Translations under genes and position numbers: made by a program
DNA from: Pochonia chlamydosporia 170
Lineage: Eukaryota; Ascomycota; Sordariomycetes; Hypocreales; Clavicipitaceae
DNA length: 64,000 nt
NCBI RefSeq assembly: GCF_001653235.2
Contig: NC_035796.1
Coordinates: 1,364,001 to 1,428,000, forward strand
Direction: 5' to 3'
Notes under the pieces: model-generated
What the model was told of the DNA's origin: nothing
Databases searched by the model: none
What the model saw: only the letters and a program-made list of their open reading frames with translations
Part shown: positions 48,612 through 59,790 of the stretch, piece after piece
Position numbering within the stretch: position 1 is the first letter of the stretch
How the letters are laid out: each line of letters starts with the position of its first letter

Positions 48612-50151
48612 ATGAAACTCATCTGGTCTCTCCTCCTCCTCGCGTCCTCCTCCCTCCAAACCTCATCCCACAATGGCCCTTCTGACAACCCCACCTTCAA
48701 AAAGGGTCAGTATACAATCCGTCCCCAAAACAAAACAACCTGCCACACGTACAACGAGAAGCAATGGACCGGAACAGTCGACATCTCAGACAAGAGACGC
48801 CTCTTCTACTGGTTCTTCGATAGCCGTAGCAACCCCGAGACAGATCCCATCTTGATATTCCTAAGCGGGTAAGTAACTTATACCTCCGCTTCACAGATCT
48901 ATCTAACTCCTCCAGCGGCCCCGGAGCATCCTCCATGAATGCCCTCTTCCAAGAACTAGGACCCTGCCTCGTCTCCCCGTCCAACACGTCCACCCCCCGA
49001 CCTACATCCTTCAACAACGCCGCCTCCGTGCTCTTCATCGACCAACCCGCCGGCGTGGGCTTCTCCCAAATCCACCCATCAAGCCCGTACGTCCAAACCG
49101 ACCAAGAGGCCGCGGCCGACCTAGCCACTTTCTTAACGCTGTTCTTCAAAAACGTGTTTCCGGGACGTGCCCATCTCCCTATTCACTTTGCGGGAGAGTC
49201 CTACGCGGGGCACTATGTCCCTTCTACGGTGAAGCACATCCTCGATGAGAGGAGTGTGAATGCCAGGGACGCGTTCTGGGGGAACATTACGAGCGTGGTG
49301 CTTGTTAGTCCTGTGCTGGTGGATTATCAGATCTACTACGGGTTGTATCAGCTCATGTGTACGACGTACAGGGGCCATTCTGTGCGCTGGAACGAGAGTA
49401 CGTGTTCGTTGGTTGAGCGGAAGACGCCGGCCTTTGATGTCATGCAGGTGCAGTGCGATGCTGGGAATATTAGTACATGTAGGGATTTGGGGGACAAGTA
49501 TCTCGATGTGTGGGGAATATTGGCGGATGAAGAAGACGCGGGGATACGGGACACGCATAATGGTATTTTCCTCTTCTACTCGAAACAGGGAATGAATGCT
49601 AATATATTCCAGTCGATCGAGGCTGTAAGGATCCTCCGTTGTGTACACCACCCACACAAGGCTCATATAACGACTACCTCAACAAGCCGGCTATTCTATC
49701 CTCGCTCGGATTCTCCAAAGATTTCGAATTCTCATTCGCCAACGGGAAAGCAAGTTCTGCGTTCCGCACATCAGGAAGCGCCTATACGCCCATGACGGAT
49801 GTACTTACGTCTGTGCTCGACGCACACGTCTTGTATGAGCACCAGAAGAGTCCGATTCGGGTACTGGTTCTGAATGGGAATCTGGACGGGACGTGTTCTA
49901 CACCAGGGCAGAAATGGGCGTGGGAGCGAATTCCCTGGACGGGGGCTTCGTGGTATAGGAGTCAGGCGTGGAGGGAGTTGAAGGAGTTGGGTGTTGGGAT
50001 GGGACAGGATGGCAAGGGGGGAGAGTGGAAGGTGAGTAAGGGGGGTGAGTTGTTGTTTATTGGGTTGGATGGCGCGGGACATATGGTTCCTATGGATGAG
50101 GGAGGCTTGACGGATAGGATTGTGAGGAGGTGGATTGGCGGGTGGTCTTGA
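48612..50151 (+). CDS. secreted serine carboxypeptidase (S10 family)
   Basis: Three exons: 48612-48868, 48916-49562, 49613-50151 (introns 47 and 50 bp), 480 residues. Cleaves C-terminal residues from peptides at acid pH, in the vacuole or outside the cell. Signal peptide MKLIWSLLLLASSSLQTSS. Oxyanion-hole motif SGGPGASS spans the first splice; FIDQPAGVGFS follows; catalytic triad visible as Ser181 (GESYAGHY), Asp393 (NGNLDGTC) and His458 (GAGHMVP). The second intron has an unusual GTATTT donor but a perfect GCTAAT branch site and TTCCAG acceptor; splicing restores the frame and the family-like DPPLCTPPTQGSYNDYLNKP. Without this intron the gene would look frameshifted. Converges on utp15, 169 bp away. 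Confidence 0.9.
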
Positions 50152-50320
50152 GTTGTCGTGTTTGGATATCTTTGGATGAGATGCGAATACTGAGTGTAAA
50201 CAGGATGATCAAAACTTGATAGACTATATACGCCCATCTACCATATAAACATAAACAACATAATTCCCCAACGCCTTTGCAATGCCAAAAGTAACCCCTT
50301 ACATCGTCCGTTTTCCAAAC

Positions 50321-51910
50321 TCACATAGCCCCCATCATCAAGCTCTCCAACATACCGCCCGTCTGACAAGCAACCTGCGCCCTCTCAACCTCCGTCTTGA
50401 CCCGTCTGTGAAGAACTCGAAAACTCTCAGCCAACTCCGCCGATCCGCTCACATACTCGACATACATATCAATCAGGTGCAACCCCACCTCCACGCAGAC
50501 GCTGACATATCGAGGATCGCAAATATGTCCGCACACCCAATGCAGCACCGGCTCGACGCTCTGCTCGTCCCTGTTCTCAAGGGCATCCCGCACGGCACTG
50601 CGGTGACGCAGCGCCAGCAGCAGGGCCAGCACATTAAGCGGTGCGTAGTCCGGTGACTTGCGATCAATCACCTGGTCCAGCGCACGAGCGTACCGCGCGT
50701 GTCGAAGATCCTTCTGCCAGGGACGCTCCTTTTTCCGATGAACGCGAGGCTCGTTGGCGATGACTACATCCGCTCCCTCGCCCACCATGTCCAGCTTGTT
50801 GGCGGCTTCGATTCTTCGCTTCCGTTTTGACTTTTTCGCGTCGTGCGAGCTGATCGTCCCGGCGATGAGGGCCGCCATTTCCTTTTCTCTCTCCCGTTCG
50901 CGGTTCGCCTCTGTACCTGTGAGACGTGTCTTGACGCTCAGCACACCGGATTGCATGCCCACGGCCAGATGGCGGTCGCTGGCGTCGCTTCCATCCCCAG
51001 AAGGAATGACTTGTAGAGACAGGATAGGCGACTGGTACTTGACGCTGTTGACGACGTTCCACCCCGTCGTCTCAAAGACCTTGACGTGGCCCTCCAAACC
51101 GCCCGTTACCAACCGCCGTCCATTCGACGCGAGGCTCAGCGACGTCACCGTCTTTTGATGGTTGGTAATCATGTGCAGTGGTCTGGCGGCAACCAGATCC
51201 AGCACACTGACCGAGTTTTCTGCCGCAGCAAGAACAGTAGTCCCCGACGGCAGAGACAGCACATCCTCAACCGGAGCGGCGTGCTTAAACGTCATGACGG
51301 CCGAGTTGTTCCCCGTTCTAGGATCCCACAATTTCACCATGGAGTCATAACTTCCCGAGACAACCATGTTCGACATAGTCCCCGGCATGAAATTCGCACA
51401 GCGCACATAGTCGCCGTGTCCGACAAACGTCGTCGTCGCCTCATTGCTGGGCAGATCCCAAAGCCGCACCGTCCTGTCGTCACTGGCGCTAAGCAGCGTC
51501 GTCAATTCCGTAGGGCTGAATTTCGTCGTCCAGACAGGCTGCTTGTGCTCCGTCCACGTCTTGAGAATCGCTCGTGAATTCACGTCAAACACTTGCATTT
51601 TGCCCGTGTCGTCGCCGGCAACAAGGACCTTGCCGTCCTTGCGAATGTCTCCGCTTCTAGCCACATCCCCGAATCTGGTAATGGTCTTGACGAGCTTGCG
51701 AGTGCGGTTGGAGTAGATTTGGACGCGGGTACCAGTCGTTACGACGAAGGAGTCGCTGTTGTACGAGATGTGCGTGACGGGGTAGCTGGTGGGTGACGGG
51801 ATCAACAGTTGGTTTTTAAACGTTTTCCAGTATCGCTGCTCGGCGGTTATCGGCGAAGGGCCAGATGGCAACTTGAGCTGTGGGAGAGGTCCCACCTGAG
51901 CTGCTGCCAT
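50321..51910 (-). CDS. utp15: U3 snoRNP-associated protein Utp15
   Basis: Single exon, 529 residues. Component of the t-UTP/UTP-A subcomplex of the small-subunit processome in the nucleolus, needed for Pol I transcription and 18S rRNA maturation. The N-terminus has the family-typical RYWKTFKNQLLIPSPTSYPVTHI, then a WD40 propeller (GDDTGKMQVFD, SASDDRTVRLWDLP, SGSYDSMVKLWDPRTG, TGGLEGHVKVFETTGW) and the helical UTP15 C-terminal domain from about residue 370 (RHARYARALDQVIDRKSPDY). Length is usual for the family (about 510-560). Same strand as the C2-domain gene, whose stop codon lies 470 bp upstream. Confidence 0.93.
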   Translation of the reverse strand: MAAAQVGPLPQLKLPSGPSPITAEQRYWKTFKNQLLIPSPTSYPVTHISYNSDSFVVTTGTRVQIYSNRTRKLVKTITRFGDVARSGDIRKDGKVLVAGDDTGKMQVFDVNSRAILKTWTEHKQPVWTTKFSPTELTTLLSASDDRTVRLWDLPSNEATTTFVGHGDYVRCANFMPGTMSNMVVSGSYDSMVKLWDPRTGNNSAVMTFKHAAPVEDVLSLPSGTTVLAAAENSVSVLDLVAARPLHMITNHQKTVTSLSLASNGRRLVTGGLEGHVKVFETTGWNVVNSVKYQSPILSLQVIPSGDGSDASDRHLAVGMQSGVLSVKTRLTGTEANREREREKEMAALIAGTISSHDAKKSKRKRRIEAANKLDMVGEGADVVIANEPRVHRKKERPWQKDLRHARYARALDQVIDRKSPDYAPLNVLALLLALRHRSAVRDALENRDEQSVEPVLHWVCGHICDPRYVSVCVEVGLHLIDMYVEYVSGSAELAESFRVLHRRVKTEVERAQVACQTGGMLESLMMGAM

Positions 51911-52380
51911 TGTCGTTGTGTTGCGTTGGCGATTGTCGCAAATTGTGCAAATTGTCTGAATGATGCTTCTTCGCTTCCTCGCTTCTTCGTCTACAATTTA
52001 GCCGTGGTTGGCTGCTGAACTTTTTTTTTCTGCCATCGCAGATTCAAGGCGGGCGGTCAAGCAACAGGGAAAGATGTGGCGGGGCACTCTTCCAAAAAGG
52101 GTTTAGCTTCATGGCCGGCCCCTGACTCCACCAGTAAGCCCGACTTCATCACAATACAGCACGGCCGGGTAATGCAATAAGAGAGAGCTCGACCTCAACG
52201 TCAAGTATAAATGAAGTAATAAATATGACCAATTTCATCTAGTTCTTGTATACCCATCATGTACCCAGATATGTGCTTGGGTGTAACTCAAAAAACGCCG
52301 TGTCGATATTCCAACATGCAAAATGTAATGTACAATGCTCATCTCTACAAAGATTTAGATCAATCTCATCACCCGCCATC
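51911..52380. other. intergenic between two minus-strand genes
   Basis: Promoter/leader of utp15 and terminator of the C2 gene. A T run at about 52021-52029; nothing else recognised. Confidence 0.4.
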
Positions 52381-55189
52381 TCAGTATCCTCCGCGTCGTC
52401 TAGATCGGCCTGCACCAATGTCAATACGTTGCATCTCCTCCATTAATGCCATTTCCCCGCCTCCATTTGCGCCGCTCATGACAGGCAAAGGAATCTTGGC
52501 CGGAATTGGTGGCCCTGATCCGTAATACTGCGGAGCGTGGTTCTCGTTGGGATAGTCGTATGGGCTTCCTCGATGTGCTCCACGAGTAGGGGTATATTGT
52601 GCCTGCCTCTCCTGATAGTTATCAGGCGAAATTGGAGCCAGTGGGCTCGATGCAGGCGGTGGCAGGCTATTGTGCCCGGCTGACCCTCGAGCCTTCTTCT
52701 GCAGGCGATTGCGGCCGCTATGTGGAGGAGTTCGAGGGTCCTCCGCTTGACCATAGGTAGGCAGTGGTGGCGGCAGCGCTTGCTGTTGCGTAATGACCGG
52801 ATCCGAACGAGCGGCAATTCGGAGAGGTCTTCGTCCGCTGGGTGGCATGGGCTGCGCACCCGATGGTGACGGCCTGCCACGAGGCTCGGGAGATGCCTGC
52901 TTCTTGGGTTCCGGCTCAGGAGCCCAGGTGTCCATTGGAAGGTGATCAGAAGGATCAATCTCTCGGCCATCGTGAGAAATGATTTTGGCATTTGGATCCG
53001 CTCGCTCTGCACTAGAGTCAGGGGCGCTGGCGCCCGGTGAGCCCATGCTGGGATTGAATGCATCATACGAGTCCGGTCCAAAGGGAATGCCCGACTGCCT
53101 TCTGTTCTCCGCTGGTGGGGGAGCTGGGCTTACCGACTTGCGGCGAATGGTATGCTGTGGATTGGGGTTTGGACTTGGAGAATTTCGTGGCCTGGCGGGC
53201 TGCGTCTCATGTCGGCTATTGTAGGTCACCATGGCACGTCCATCGTGAGACTGTGGCGTGTATGAGTGAGGCGAATTGGAATACGATGGCGGTCCTTCGC
53301 TTCGATGGCGACCTCGCGGTGGGGTCGCTACATCCTGTTGAATATACCGAGCTTCATACCGGCGGTCGTCATAACCACGATCATCATATCTCCGGTCAGC
53401 AAACTCCTGCGACAGTGCGAGGTCCACTCCAGGAGATAGCGACGGAGGAACGACAGGCGGGCCGTAGCTATGTGCGTTCCGAGTGTGGACAGGCTCGAAA
53501 TCACTGTGCCTGCTGGGGCGCTGGTGGTGACCAGGTTGTGAGGCATATGATACCTGGGACGACGTATTCGAGTAGTCCTGAACAGACAAAGGCGAGACCG
53601 AACTAGGGTACACGCCACGATCCTGGTGCTCGTTGCCATATGATGGAGATTCGCTCATGTACTGCGGTGTACCTGGCGAGCGGCTCAGACTCTGCGGCAT
53701 TTGACCGTTGGGAGCGTCAAATGCCATTTCGTTTTGATAAGCTGCCGCCCGTGTGCTGCGTCCGTACGATGCTGTGGGCGATTCTGGGACATCTTCAACG
53801 GTTGGCTGCATGGACCTGTGCTGCGGAGCATAGCTAGGGCTATGTGCCTGGTACCGCGAGGATGGAGATTCGTATGGCGAATCGTTTCGGGCAGCAATAG
53901 GAATTGGGGCGGATGATGCTGGATCATAAGCCTTGAACACAGGCTGTCCGGGATATGCAGCTATAGAATGCCTATGGGCCTCGCTCTTGAGCACATCCTT
54001 TCTCATGGGCATCGGCGACTTTTGAGGAGAGATATCGTACGACCCGCGGTGCGTCAACTCTGGGCCAGCACTGTTTTGCCTTGATCTATGAGCTGGGGGC
54101 GGTGGGGGAGCGTCGTCGTCGAAGGCTGGTTGTGCTCCCCCCAAATCTTCAGGCAGTTCATGAATCTCGGAAAAGGAACTTTGAGTTGACCGAGGACCCG
54201 GTTGGTCATAGGGAGAAGGCTGGCCTCGCTGGGAGTAGCCGCGATCTTCCGGGTAACGCATTGGTGTGCCGTGCGACTCTCTAGATCGATGGCCATGCCG
54301 GTGGGCAGAATGCGGTGAAGGCGTATACTGCTCTGCCGGTTGTCTGCTTCCTTGCGGGTGAGGAGGGGGTGTGTTGTACTCTACCGACTGTAGCGGTGAC
54401 TGGTTGGGAATGAAACCGGCATGTGAGGCGGATTTGCTGTGTGACCGAGGCGTGGTCTGATGTACTTCAGGTTGCGAAGCAATTGCAACCGGGGGGGTAA
54501 CGGGTGCTTCCCCTGTTACAGGATCTGAAGGCAAAGGTCGTCGTTTGACGGGCGTTCTCTGCTTCATGGGAGCCGTGGCATCTTGATCTGTGGTGACAGC
54601 CTGCTGCCTTTGCTTAGCCACGGGCTTCTCTGGTCGTGGTCTGGTATCGTAGTATGTGATTTCAATTCTGATTTCGCCCGCGTACTTGCCCCTGCAAGTC
54701 AAACCTTGCCACATGTCGTTCTGACCACCTCCAGGGACAATGATGCCCTTCAAATCAATCCATGACTCTCCAATCAAGTCGGTCTTTTTATCGTCGGTAA
54801 AGACGGACAGTTTGAGCTGGTAGTAATCCGGGGAATCATGGACGGTAAAACGAAGCTCTTGATCCCTAAAAATTCCATGGTTAGTTTGAGATACACGACA
54901 AGGCAGAGATGCGAACTATATCCTGGACGAGACGCAAGCCAAACTAGAACACTTACCACTTGGGAGTCTGGCCACCCCGAACATCTGTCGTCGTCTTCTT
55001 GGCCTCCTTTCCTAGCCTCGCAGCACAGTAGGGGTCCTGCTTGCCAATAGTCTTCCTGTTGGGTAGGTTCTTGGCCCTATCGACAATAGCCACCAGCGTG
55101 CCGATTATAGGTCCATCGATAGACATGTCTGCAAAGATGCCAGCCGTGTGAGCACCATTGAGGGCGTACGACTTTGTCTTGGTGGACAT
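52381..55189 (-). CDS. C2-domain ingression protein (Fic1/Inn1-like)
   Basis: Two exons, 54957-55189 and 52381-54865 (91-bp intron GTAAGT/TTAG), 905 residues. An N-terminal C2 domain of about 130 residues (IGTLVAIVDRAKNLPNRKTI then GKQDPYCAARLG, and after the splice DQELRFTVHD and LKLSVFTDDKKTDLIGES) is followed by some 770 residues of Pro/Ser/Gln/Tyr-rich disordered chain with many PxxP-like stretches, ending in SRRRGGY. This architecture matches Fic1 of fission yeast and Inn1 of budding yeast, which bind membranes and SH3 proteins at the cytokinetic ring to drive septum ingression. Start chosen at MSTKTKSY; an upstream in-frame ATG lies 33 codons earlier. The tail is much longer than in the yeasts. 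Confidence 0.82.
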
Positions 55190-57157
55190 TTCCACTGGTG
55201 TAGTTGCTTCTGTTGCGCGGGAGAAGCTCGCCCACGCTTGTGTTGTTGACTCGGGAGCTCCAGGACCCGATTTCGTTGCCCGTATCAAGTCGATGACGAT
55301 GGTTGGTGTTTGGTGGTTTGTTTACATCGGCATCTGCCGGGTTACGTCAATTGTAAAAGAGCGGCGGGGACAAGAGAGCGAAAGCCAAACAGCCGTGCAG
55401 AAATGTTTAAATCATGTGTAAATATTCAAATAAGAAGCCTTTTGCTTGTCGAAAAAGTCAAGGCAATGTCCTCGTCGGAGAGAAGACAATGGCATGCAAG
55501 AAGAAAGAGGGAAAGAAAGAGGCGTCAATGGATGAGCTAAGAAAGGTCACAGAGGTACGAGGCGGCGGCTTGGCCTGTTTTGCACCAGATTGCACTGGCT
55601 TGCACGCGATTCGTCGCGGGGCAGTTGGTAGGCAGTTGGAATTCGGAGCTGTGCAAGGTTCCGTGAGTGTGAGTGGTTGGGAGTCCGGATGCGGCGCTGC
55701 TATGATGAGTGGATCGCTAAGAACCCCCCTGCAAGTTGAGCCTGGAAAGGACATCGGCCAGTGCTAGCGCTGGGCAATTGCCTAACATCCCTCCCCAAGT
55801 GCTGCGCTCAGCAACTTTAGAACTCGAAGGGTGGCTGGATGGGCGGGGCGATTGTCAAAACCAGGTGGCTGGTGTCCAGGGATAGTGGCAGCAATTCAAG
55901 GTTAACAGGGGTTGACTGGCTGCTAGGCTCTTTGTTCCCCAGCGGATGAGGCGCGAGCTGCAAGGGCAGCGGCTCATGCTCCTGGAACTGCGTCTCAGAT
56001 GTCGTCAACCCAACTTGACTTTTTCGATTATTATTTCAATGTTCAAATTTGTCTCTGCCAATTCTCATCGTCACTGGTCTGCTCAACCCATTTCAGTGGG
56101 CATTCCACGTTGAACTCAACCCATTCGGGACTAGGCCACTCATGATTCAGGGCGTCATCCTGTCATGGCTCGATCACTGATGGTTTTGTTCTCCACTCAA
56201 CACAGGTCCAAGATTCATCGCAGCTATGCAGGGGAAAAATGTCTCCAGTTGTTCCCTGGCAACGACAACCAATCCAGCTGTGCAAGACAAAATAGACTTC
56301 AACCAACACGACAAATAAACCAGCTCCGAATTGAATTGAATTACAAATGGCGTCAACTTGTTTGTCACTGCTCACTTTCCACCGAGATCTACAAGCATGG
56401 CCCTTTTTTCCCACCGTTGGGGTTGCGCAGCGCCTCGATTGCTGGCGTGTTCAATGTTTCGCTAGCGTGGACGCTGACGTTGCCCAACCACGGCATAATG
56501 CACAACGCCATTCATCACACCAATCAGACGACATGGTGCTGACTACTTGTGGATGGAATTGTGCGAGATCAGGTAAAAATAACTAGAGCTTGCGTAGAAT
56601 TGCCCATCCATCGGTCTTGTCTGGTTCTTTTAGTACCTACTGCTGCGTAGAGAAGCGGATCCTGGCCGAGTAGACGCCAGACGCATGTAAATGTATGATA
56701 GCAAATGAGTCCAACGCAACTTGTTTGCATTGGTTCAAGTGAAAATTTGCACCATGAACGAATTACATCCATTCACTTTCACTCCAGCAAGCAAACTGTT
56801 AGCTTCCAACGCCCCATCATTCACTGAGGTTGTCTGCCAGGGCCAAACACACTGAGACACACTCCTCAATTCCGTCGCCACGGCCACAATGTCTCACCAC
56901 TCGCTTCAGTCTCAATTTCAGGGTCCCATGCCGGATTCGATACGGTGAGAAATGTGGCCAATCTGTTGGATGGAAAATGCTTCCAGAATGTCCACCCATG
57001 TCCATTTCTAATACTCATAGCGGCGAGTTGTCCTTCAAACCCCCAACAAACGATATGCCCATGCCGGCATCTTCAGGTCACTCTGAATTCCATACGGCGT
57101 CATGACGATATAAAACCTGAATCACTTGGGAAAACTGTATTTTCATTCTACCCTTTG
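55190..57157. other. intergenic, 2 kb
   Basis: No coding signal on either strand. Holds the promoter of the C2-domain gene on the minus strand and the 3' flank of the fRMsr gene. Short frames such as 55414-55767 and 56165-56542 have no family resemblance. Confidence 0.45.
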
Positions 57158-57944
57158 CTACCAATCACAACTCCTGCCCAGCAAACCCGCCAATTCCTCC
57201 AAATACTTCCTATCCAGCTCATCAAACCCATTCTCAACAGCACAGTCGATATCAATAATCGCTACCACTTTCTTCACTCCGCTTCCATCCGTGTCCGCCA
57301 GGATAGGTACCACAATTTCGCTCTTGCTGTCGCCGTCACAAGCAATGTGGCCAGGGAACTTGTCCACGTCTGCTACCAGCTGTGTCTGTTGGGTAGCGGC
57401 GGCAGCACCACATACTCCGCGCCCAAATTCAATGGTTTGACACGCAACCTTGCCTTGGAAAGGGCCTAATATGAGCTGAGGTTTTGTGGAAGAGGGGTCC
57501 AGTACGTAGAAGCCTGTGCGTGTTATTTGACGTTTCCTCGCTATATTTAGACAATTGCATGAAAAGACGACTTCGTACCTGCCCAGTTTACGTCTCTGCT
57601 TGGAGCCGGTAGGGATTTATAAGCGTGCCATAGTAATGATGCGGCATTGGCGAGGTTGCTGCCAAGGTCAGATACCCTCACTAACGTATATGTTCACCTG
57701 TGGCTTACCAAACCTGTCGAATGTGTCAGTGCTCACCGTGTCTGGTGGTATGAATGGAGTCGTCTCGTGAAAAACTTACCCAATTGCGTTGATCTATAAA
57801 TAAACCTTCGGCTTGCATTAAAACTTGCTCATAGGCATCATCTTTCGTGACGCCGTCAGCAAAATTGGAAGCATCGGCGTGTACCTATACAGGTTAGAAT
57901 ACGCCTTGAACTAATGAGTCGTAGTGAGGTGTTTTGCTTACCAT
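57158..57944 (-). CDS. free methionine-R-sulfoxide reductase (GAF-domain fRMsr)
   Basis: Six coding pieces on the minus strand: 57942-57944 (ATG only), 57780-57884, 57709-57713 (5 nt), 57579-57658, 57158-57513 after introns of 57, 66, 50 and 65 bp; 182 residues (five exons). Reduces free methionine-R-sulfoxide with thioredoxin, protecting against oxidative damage in the cytosol. The product is a single GAF domain: start MVHADASNFADGVTKD, NWVCNLANAASLLWHAYKSL, GPFQGKVACQTIEFGRGVCG, FPGHIACDG. Cys89, Cys99 and Cys123 have the same 10 and 24 spacing as the redox cysteines of yeast fRMsr (Cys91, 101, 125). The VC of NWVCNL can only be made by the 5-nt exon GTTTG flanked by CAG and GTAAGC. Divergent with the LETM1-like gene. 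Confidence 0.9.
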
Positions 57945-58608
57945 GCTGACTACTTTCAGTGCTTGATAGTTTCAGTGCCCTTTATGAGTGAAAATGACTG
58001 AAAATGATTATGAGAGTTTGTGATCAAACTTGTAATGGCGGTTGATGTCGTGATTTTTCCAATGTGGGTTTAGTTTCTTCAACGGACGCCAAGATTAGTC
58101 ACCAAAAGGATCCCGGTTCCCCACGGCAGTTGCAGGTTTACACACTTTGATGGCAGATTGTGCCTTTGAAGCTATGAATTATTACATTTGGTTTATTAGA
58201 ACAACTCTCTGCCTGATTCTTCAAACAATTGGGTACCTCAATATACACGCTGCTTGCTAATGAACATGTATTCCAGGTTTCTATCTGCTAGGTACCTAGG
58301 TACCTATGTAGGTTCATGTAGTTGCCAATTTTGAGACCTTTTCTACACGGTGTTTCTCCCAACATTCACTACACTTGTTATTGCGGTAGTACACTCATGT
58401 CAATTGAATTTCAACGTCTCATAGGCACGCCTACACATTCAGAGGATTGAAATAAAAACTGAACACGACATCTTATTCATTCGAAATGCATGTTCAAAGG
58501 TACCCACTCTCCGGCCCCACCAACCAATGAACAGCATGCATTTAACACGACATCGGAGCTCAAAGCACCAGGAACATCATTTTTCGAAATACACCACCAC
58601 AAAAACTC
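57945..58608. other. divergent promoter region with CCTAGGTA repeat
   Basis: 664 bp between the fRMsr and LETM1-like start codons. Contains CTAGGTACCTAGGTACCTA at 58288-58306, the longest copy of a CCTAGGTA family also found at 24622-24636 and 38261-38275. No gene. Confidence 0.5.
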
Positions 58609-59790
58609 ATGACATCAAGCGCCATGAGTGTGCAAATTCCCTGGCGGTACTGCATATCCCACCGCAGCACCAGCCTGATCGCAATCAAACCATCCATCCT
58701 ACAATCTCACACCTCCTACGCCGCACTCACCACGCATCAATGGCGAGCAGCTCACAACCAAGTGAAGCCACGTCGTGACACCGCACCCCCGAAAAGCCCA
58801 CTACTCAATCCTCCAGCCTCGACTCGACCGCCGGCACTAGAAGTCCAGCCACGAGCGGCATTCGATTCCACATTCCAATACCTCTTCCAGCTCGGAAAGG
58901 GATATCTACGATTCTACAAGGATGGCTTGAAGGCTGTGCTCGCGAACCGGAGACTCCTCAAGGAGAAGCTGGAGCGGACGCCAGCGCAGGACCGACCCTC
59001 GGTATTCAAACCACACTACGTTCCCAAGACCTTCTCCCGCGCAGACTGGGTTCTCCTATGGCGCGTGCGACATGACATGTTGCGGCTGCCGCTATTCGGA
59101 CTCATGCTGATTGTCATTGGGGAATTCACCGCCCTGGCAGTCATCTACGTGGACGGCGTGGTGCCATATACGTGCCGCATCCCCAAGCAGCTCTACTCGG
59201 GCCTGCAAAAGGCAGAGCAGCGTCGGAAAACAGCCTTTGACGACCTGGAGGCACAGTACCCGCACGGCGTGTTAAGTCCTCGTTTCAGCCCGTCCGTAGC
59301 GAGGAAACACGTTCTCAAGAGCTTACATCTCTCGGGGATGATGTGGGATCGGTTGGGCTTCACGCCCCCCGGCATGTGGCAGGTCAAGGGCAGACTACGA
59401 ATGGCGTTCCTGGAAGGCGACGATAAGAATCTGATAGAGGACGGTGGCCCGATGGGCTTGGAGGCGGAGGAGCTGCGTATCGCGTGCGCAGAGCGAGGTA
59501 TAGATGTTTTGGGGAAGAGCGAGACGGAGCTGAGGAGCTGGTTGGGGGATTGGTTGCGGTTGACGGCTGCGGAGGATATCTCTGAGCGGAGACGACGTAT
59601 GGCTACGTTGTTACTAACGCGGTGAGTTCTGCTCCTTCATTTTTTGGTTGTGAAGTCCAGATGGGGAGATTATGTGATTGCGCCGAGTGGCCGAGTCGGG
59701 ATTCGGAACGTCAAGCTAACGGTTTGTGAATATAGACCCCAGCATTGGCCGCGGCGACGGGATTTCGCAGTCCCAGATTGGGAATTGTAA
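58609..59790 (+). CDS. LETM1-like mitochondrial inner-membrane protein
   Basis: Two exons, 58609-59621 and 59736-59790 (114-bp intron GTGAGT/ATAG with a GCTAAC branch site), 355 residues. The first 80 residues are basic, Ser/Thr/Pro-rich and poor in acids, as in a mitochondrial presequence. After YLFQLGKGYLRFYKDGLKAV come PKTFSRADWVLLWRVRHDM, one membrane span near residues 160-185 (LFGLMLIVIGEFTALAVIYV) and a matrix-side LETM1/ribosome-binding-like domain with GLEAEELRIACAERGIDV and LRSWLGDWL, the pattern of the LETM1 SAP-like motif. Relatives (LETM1, Mdm38) act in mitochondrial cation exchange and translation; this shorter version may be LETMD1-like. The second exon adds a basic tail, HWPRRRDFAVPDWEL. 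Confidence 0.8.

Noticed and set aside
49563..49639. Apparent frameshift in the serine carboxypeptidase gene
   Set aside because: Explained by a 50-bp intron with GTATTT donor, GCTAAT branch and TTCCAG acceptor that restores the family sequence.
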